NCBI RefSeq assembly: GCF_900182725.1
Contig: NZ_FXTO01000004.1
Location: forward strand, 62,001 to 126,000
Source: Thalassovita litoralis
Lineage (GTDB): Bacteria > Pseudomonadota > Alphaproteobacteria > Rhodobacterales > Rhodobacteraceae
Length of the DNA: 64,000 bases
Direction: 5' to 3'
Part shown: one piece after another, positions 61,040 to 64,000 of the stretch
How the letters are laid out: each line of letters starts with the position of its first letter
How positions within the stretch are numbered: position 1 is the stretch's first letter
Notes under the pieces: generated by a model
What the model saw: only the letters and a program-made list of their open reading frames with translations
Told to the model about the DNA's origin: nothing
Databases searched by the model: none
Made by a program: the position numbers and the translations under genes

Positions 61040-61723
61040 ATGACCGAAGACCTGTCCCTTTGGACGCCCCGCCCAACCCCCTCGACCAACCCGATGGAAG
61101 GCCGCTTTGTGCGGCTGGAAAAGCTTGAACCAGAAAAGCACGCCGATGGCCTGTTCGACGCCTCGGCCCAGCCCGATGGCGAGGAACGGTTCCGTTGGCT
61201 GCCTGATTTGGTGCCCACGGACCGCGCCGCGTTTCGCACTTGGGTGGAACAGGTCGCGGCCAGCGAAGACCCGATCTTTTTTGCGGTGATCGACAAGGCC
61301 ACAGGGAAAATCGCGGGCCGCCAGACCTTCATGCGGATGGACCCGGCGAATGGGGTTGCGGAGATTGGGCATATCTATTGGGGGCCGCTGGTTTCCCGCA
61401 GGCCCGCCGCGACCGAAGCGCTGTTCCTTTTTGCTCGCCACATTTTCGATGATCTGGGCTATCGCCGCTTCGAGTGGAAATGCAACAACGAGAACCTGCC
61501 ATCGAAGCGCGCCGCTGCCCGATTTGGGTTTCGCCACGAGGGCGTGTTCCATCAGCATATGATCGTGAAGGGACGTAATCGCGATACGGCTTGGTTTGCG
61601 ATGCTGGACAAGGATTGGGCAAAGCTTCGGCCTGCGTATGAGGCGTGGCTGGCGGCGGGCAACTTCGACGAAACGGGCGCACAGCGTCGGAAGCTGGAAG
61701 AGCTGCGGGAGGGGGGCGAGTGA
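61040..61723 (+). CDS. GNAT family N-acetyltransferase
   Basis: A 227-residue acetyltransferase of the RimJ/RimL-like GNAT branch. Family pattern: RFVRLEKLEPEKHADGLFDA near the start and the acetyl-CoA binding region EIGHIYWGPLVSRRPAATEA (about 112-131), then NENLPSKRAAARFGFRHEGV. Such enzymes acetylate amino-terminal residues, aminoglycosides or spermidine-like substrates; the target is unknown. The start at 61040 follows GAAGGAGCC. It may share a transcript with the cupin gene, 32 bases upstream. Confidence 0.87.
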   Translation: MTEDLSLWTPRPTPSTNPMEGRFVRLEKLEPEKHADGLFDASAQPDGEERFRWLPDLVPTDRAAFRTWVEQVAASEDPIFFAVIDKATGKIAGRQTFMRMDPANGVAEIGHIYWGPLVSRRPAATEALFLFARHIFDDLGYRRFEWKCNNENLPSKRAAARFGFRHEGVFHQHMIVKGRNRDTAWFAMLDKDWAKLRPAYEAWLAAGNFDETGAQRRKLEELREGGE

Positions 61724-61965
61724 CGTTGGAACCGACCACCTAAAAATGGTTCGTGGTTCGGTCCTGATATTCGCATTCTGATCGCGAATGCGTTCTGCGA
61801 GCCGTTTGCCGAACTCTCTGGTGATTGCCGCGCGTGTCTGACCTGACAAAAGGTAGCAGGGGGGGCATCTTGCAGAATGCTTGGCCGATGCTACGTGAGG
61901 GAGTAGAAAAGCAAAAAGGCCGGGCGCGGTGCGCGTTCGGCGGCACATTGGAAGGATGCGGGATC

Positions 61966-62409
61966 ATGAAGGGGCTGAAGAAAAAGCGCAGGATACAGGT
62001 GGTTGCGATTGCTGCTGTGGCTTTGGTGCTGGCAACCGGATTGATTGGATACGGGTTGCGCGACGGGATCAATTTCTTTCGCTCGCCCAGTCAGGTGATG
62101 GCGGAACCGCCGTCCGCTTCGGAAACCTTTCGGATTGGCGGGCTGGTCGAGGAAGGCAGCCTGCTGCGCGATCAGGGCGAGGTGATCCGGTTCAACGTCA
62201 CCGATGGCGGGGCGACGGTGCCTGTGGTGTTCAAGGGCATTCTGCCGGATTTGTTCGCTGAAAATCAGGGGATGATCGGCACCGGAAAATATATCAACGG
62301 CGTATTCGAAGCCTCTGAAATCCTTGCCAAACACGACGAGGATTACATGCCCAAGGAAGTGGTGGATGCGCTGAAAGAACAGGGCGTTTATCAAGATCCC
62401 AAAAGCTGA
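61966..62409 (+). CDS. ccmE: cytochrome c maturation haem chaperone CcmE
   Basis: A 147-residue inner-membrane-anchored periplasmic haem chaperone. One N-terminal helix (IQVVAIAAVALVLATGLIGYG, in parts, about 10-30) is followed by an OB-fold beta domain. The covalent haem-binding histidine is His123 in LAKHDEDYMP, with Tyr127 as axial ligand. CcmE passes haem from CcmCD to CcmF. The start follows GGAAGGATGC. Its terminator lies before the endolysin gene, and ccmF lies beyond it, so the ccm genes are split by the lysis genes. Confidence 0.95.
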   Translation: MKGLKKKRRIQVVAIAAVALVLATGLIGYGLRDGINFFRSPSQVMAEPPSASETFRIGGLVEEGSLLRDQGEVIRFNVTDGGATVPVVFKGILPDLFAENQGMIGTGKYINGVFEASEILAKHDEDYMPKEVVDALKEQGVYQDPKS

Positions 62410-62438
62410 CCTGATCGAAGAACGCAGTTCATGGATAG

Positions 62439-62466
62439 CCCCCGGTTTCACGACCGGGGGTTTTTC
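62439..62466 (+). terminator. intrinsic terminator of ccmE
   Basis: CCCCCGGT and ACCGGGGG form an eight-pair stem with a six-base loop, followed by TTTTTC. It isolates ccmE from the endolysin/holin cassette that follows. Confidence 0.9.
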
Positions 62467-62497
62467 GTTGGGCTTAGGGCGCGCTGGTGTGAGGGGA

Positions 62498-62505
62498 GGT
62501 TAACC
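62498..62505. promoter_or_regulatory. GGTTAACC palindrome, possible CtrA half-sites
   Basis: GGTTAACC contains one CtrA half-site (TTAACC) on each strand but no second half-site at the expected spacing. It lies 46 bases upstream of the endolysin ATG. Suggestive only. Confidence 0.25.
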
Positions 62506-62550
62506 TTTGACGGGCAGGGTGATCGCATCGGGCATTACCGGGGTGATACC

Positions 62551-63162
62551 ATGCAGACAGTCAGGCAATTGGCAGAAGAGACTATCGGGCGCGAAGGGGG
62601 CTATGTGAACGACCCGGACGATCCGGGCGGGGCCACGAATTTCGGGGTGACGGTGGGCACGATGCGACGGTTGGGGCTGGACCTGACCGGCGACGGGCTG
62701 GTGGATGCAGAGGATGTGAAAATCCTGTCGCGGGACCAAGCGGTGCAGATTTTCCTGCGCGACTATTACGAAAAGCCCCGGATCGCTAGCCTGCCCGAAG
62801 TGCTGCGGGCGTCGGTTTTTGATATGTATGTCAATGCGGGATCGAATGCAGTGAAAATCCTGCAACGGCTGTTGCGCCAGATGGGAGAAGCGGTGGCTGA
62901 GGATGGGGTGATCGGGCCGTTGACGGCTGCGGCGGCCTATCGCGCGGCGCAGGTGGCCCCGGCTTATCTGGCGGATGCGTATGGAATTGCACGGCGGAAT
63001 TACTATTTCGCGCTGGCGGATGCGCGACCTGCATCCCGGAAATACGCGGTCAGCCGGGCCGGGGGCAAAGGCGGCTGGATCAGGCGGGCCGAAGACTTTA
63101 TTTCGCCGCGCTATCATCTGAGCGAGGCGGCATTTCGGCAAAGGATTTCGGCATGGGGATGA
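62551..63162 (+). CDS. GH108 endolysin (GTA-type)
   Basis: A 203-residue glycoside hydrolase family 108 protein, an N-acetylmuramidase that cuts peptidoglycan. The catalytic Glu15 lies in GREGGYVNDPDDPGGATNFG (about 13-32). The second domain is a peptidoglycan-binding_3 type (FDMYVNAGSNAVKILQRLL; DGVIGPLT). It lacks a signal peptide, as expected for a holin-dependent endolysin. The Rhodobacter GTA endolysin (rcc00555) is, as I recall, of this kind. The ATG is preceded by only a weak GGGGTG site. Its stop overlaps the holin gene by ten bases. Confidence 0.88.
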   Translation: MQTVRQLAEETIGREGGYVNDPDDPGGATNFGVTVGTMRRLGLDLTGDGLVDAEDVKILSRDQAVQIFLRDYYEKPRIASLPEVLRASVFDMYVNAGSNAVKILQRLLRQMGEAVAEDGVIGPLTAAAAYRAAQVAPAYLADAYGIARRNYYFALADARPASRKYAVSRAGGKGGWIRRAEDFISPRYHLSEAAFRQRISAWG

Positions 63163-63650
63163 TGATGCGGGCAATGGAGATGCTGTTTGGCGACGGGCGC
63201 AATCTGATACAGAACACCGCCGAGGTGTTTCGGGTGAATGCCGAAGATGAAGCGGCGCGGCGCGTGGTCTTGCAGCAGGCGGCGCTGGAGCAGTTCGGGG
63301 CGGAATTCGCCCAGCCGCGCAAGGGGGTATTTGATCGGATGGTGGACGGGCTGAACAGGTTGCCGCGCCCCGGTCTGGCGCTGGGAACGCTGGCACTGTT
63401 CATTGGCGCGATGGTGGACCCTGCGTGGTTTGCTGCCCGAATGGAAGGCATCGCCTTGGTGCCGGAACCGCTGTGGTGGTTGCTGGGGGTGATCGTGTCT
63501 TTTTATTTCGGCGCACGTCACCAAGCCAAGGGGCAGGAGTTTCAGACCCGCGTGCTGCGCGACCTGTCCATGCGGTCCGGCGCAGTCCCACCCGAGGAGA
63601 ACGCGGCGCTAAGCGATTGGCAGGCGCAGGGGGCGCTGGCAGGCCGGTAA
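63153..63650 (+). CDS. GTA holin, three-transmembrane type (GTA_holin_3TM-like)
   Basis: A 165-residue holin-like membrane protein. Two strong hydrophobic segments are seen, LALGTLALFIGAMVDPAWF (about 75-93) and LWWLLGVIVSFYFGA (about 109-123), with a possible third weaker segment at the N-terminus. The motif PRPGLALGTLALF followed by FGARHQAKGQEFQTR closely matches the three-helix holin family named for gene-transfer-agent release. The start at 63153 has AAGGA seven bases before it; the internal ATG at 63159 gives an ATGA overlap. It would make the membrane pore that lets the GH108 endolysin reach the wall. Confidence 0.85.
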   Translation: MGMMMRAMEMLFGDGRNLIQNTAEVFRVNAEDEAARRVVLQQAALEQFGAEFAQPRKGVFDRMVDGLNRLPRPGLALGTLALFIGAMVDPAWFAARMEGIALVPEPLWWLLGVIVSFYFGARHQAKGQEFQTRVLRDLSMRSGAVPPEENAALSDWQAQGALAGR

Positions 63651-63696
63651 AGATGCAGGGCGCGACAATGTGATCAGGGTTAGTGTCCGAATCCGA

Positions 63697-63725
63697 TTGG
63701 ACGGATATGCGCAAAGCACTATAAC
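63697..63725 (+). promoter_or_regulatory. strong promoter immediately before ccmF
   Basis: TTGGAC (63697-63702), a 17-base spacer and TATAAC (63720-63725). Only six bases follow before the ccmF ATG (63732), so transcription would begin at or beside the start codon. Confidence 0.7.
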
Positions 63726-63731
63726 CACCGC

Positions 63732-64000
63732 ATGATTACAGAGCTTGGCCACTTCGCCCTTATCCTTGCCTTTCTGGTCGCCTGTGTACAGGCGGTCGTT
63801 CCTTTGATTGGCGCCCAGAAACGCTGGCCCGGCTGGATGGCCGTCGCCGAACCTGCTGCAAATTTGCAGTTCTTGCTGACGGCATTTTCCTTTGCCGCGC
63901 TGACTTATGCCTTTGTCACCTCGGACTTTTCGCTGCGTCTGGTGGTGCTGAATTCCCATTCGCTGAAACCGATGCTGTACAAGGTGTCGGGCGTGTGGGG
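63732..64000 (+). CDS. ccmF: cytochrome c maturation haem lyase CcmF (partial, 5' end)
   Basis: The first 89 residues of CcmF, cut off by the window edge. The N-terminus MITELGHFALILAFLVACVQ is the usual CcmF start, followed by a hydrophobic second helix (LQFLLTAFSFAALTYAFVTSD) and LVVLNSHSLKPMLYKVSGVWG, leading to the HxW haem-handling region. CcmF attaches haem to apocytochromes c. There is no ribosome site; a strong promoter ends six bases before the ATG, suggesting a leaderless mRNA. The gene is separated from ccmE by the GTA-type lysis cassette. Confidence 0.93.
   Translation, partial: MITELGHFALILAFLVACVQAVVPLIGAQKRWPGWMAVAEPAANLQFLLTAFSFAALTYAFVTSDFSLRLVVLNSHSLKPMLYKVSGVW

Noticed and set aside
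62551-63650. Endolysin and holin as a prophage remnant
   Set aside because: No other phage genes, integrase or attachment repeats nearby; family resemblance and place between ccm genes favour a host-maintained GTA lysis unit.
1-64000. rRNA, tRNA, CRISPR arrays, intact insertion sequences
   Set aside because: Gaps between genes were read for cloverleaf, spacer-repeat or transposase patterns and none was found by eye; a covariance-model scan was not possible.

Overview
The window reads as chromosomal DNA of an alphaproteobacterium of the order Rhodobacterales (Rhodobacter/Roseobacter relatives). The evidence is the nifR3(dusB)-ntrB-ntrC-ntrY-ntrX-trkA-trkH-hfq-hflX gene order, an NtrC without the sigma54-contact loop, the divergent DUF6477/DUF6456 pair, a GTA-type endolysin/holin pair beside ccm genes, the zauP-zapA pair and the bolA/grxD/purL cluster. 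It is nearly all ordinary core genome, moderately GC-rich by eye. I see no rRNA, tRNA, CRISPR array, intact insertion sequence or prophage.

Layout. 1-5 kb: a divergent crotonase, a thioesterase, a DUF1127/MocR regulatory pair, the L13/S9 ribosomal operon and a porin-like protein. 5-14.6 kb is almost all minus strand: TetR with polyphosphate kinase 2, a hydrolase, MetA, an unknown P-loop protein, two EamA exporters, guaA and a FadL porin. 15-18.2 kb: a corrinoid methyltransferase homologue (MttB family), then DUF6477 divergent from a DUF6456 protein that I take for the gene-transfer-agent activator GafA, with a CtrA-like box between them. 18.2-24.7 kb: a VIT-family metal transporter, OxyR, a peroxiredoxin, lipA, two cytochromes c, a tiny membrane protein, hpt and a COQ10-like protein. 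24.7-28.2 kb: amt, pncC, pgpA, ispDF. 28.4-40.7 kb: the nitrogen-control and potassium operon, hfq and hflX. 40.7-46.7 kb: SMR and Bcr-type efflux pumps, a corrinoid-protein reductive activator (RACE) and transketolase. 46.9-51.7 kb: zauP-zapA, DedA, a small membrane protein, Grx4, BolA, purL. 51.9-59.5 kb: an M24 peptidase, a 44-codon ORF, LysR divergent from a fused indolepyruvate:ferredoxin oxidoreductase, an acyltransferase and murI. 59.7-61.7 kb: an AraC-cupin-GNAT group that looks accessory. 61.9-64 kb: ccmE, a GH108 endolysin and a three-TM GTA-type holin, then the start of ccmF running off the window.

The most interesting theme is the gene transfer agent (GTA). Two separated loci here, the gafA-like activator with its CtrA-like box and the endolysin/holin cassette set between ccmE and ccmF, are the control and release parts of a GTA whose structural cluster must lie elsewhere. 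Secondary themes are sigma54-independent nitrogen control, a corrinoid methyl-transfer pathway (MttB homologue plus RACE activator) in an apparently aerobic organism, an OxyR/peroxiredoxin/metal-transport neighbourhood, two genes (ccmF, oxyR) that look leaderless, and several palindromic or repeated operator-like motifs. All family names come from reading the proteins by eye and from memory; no search was run.
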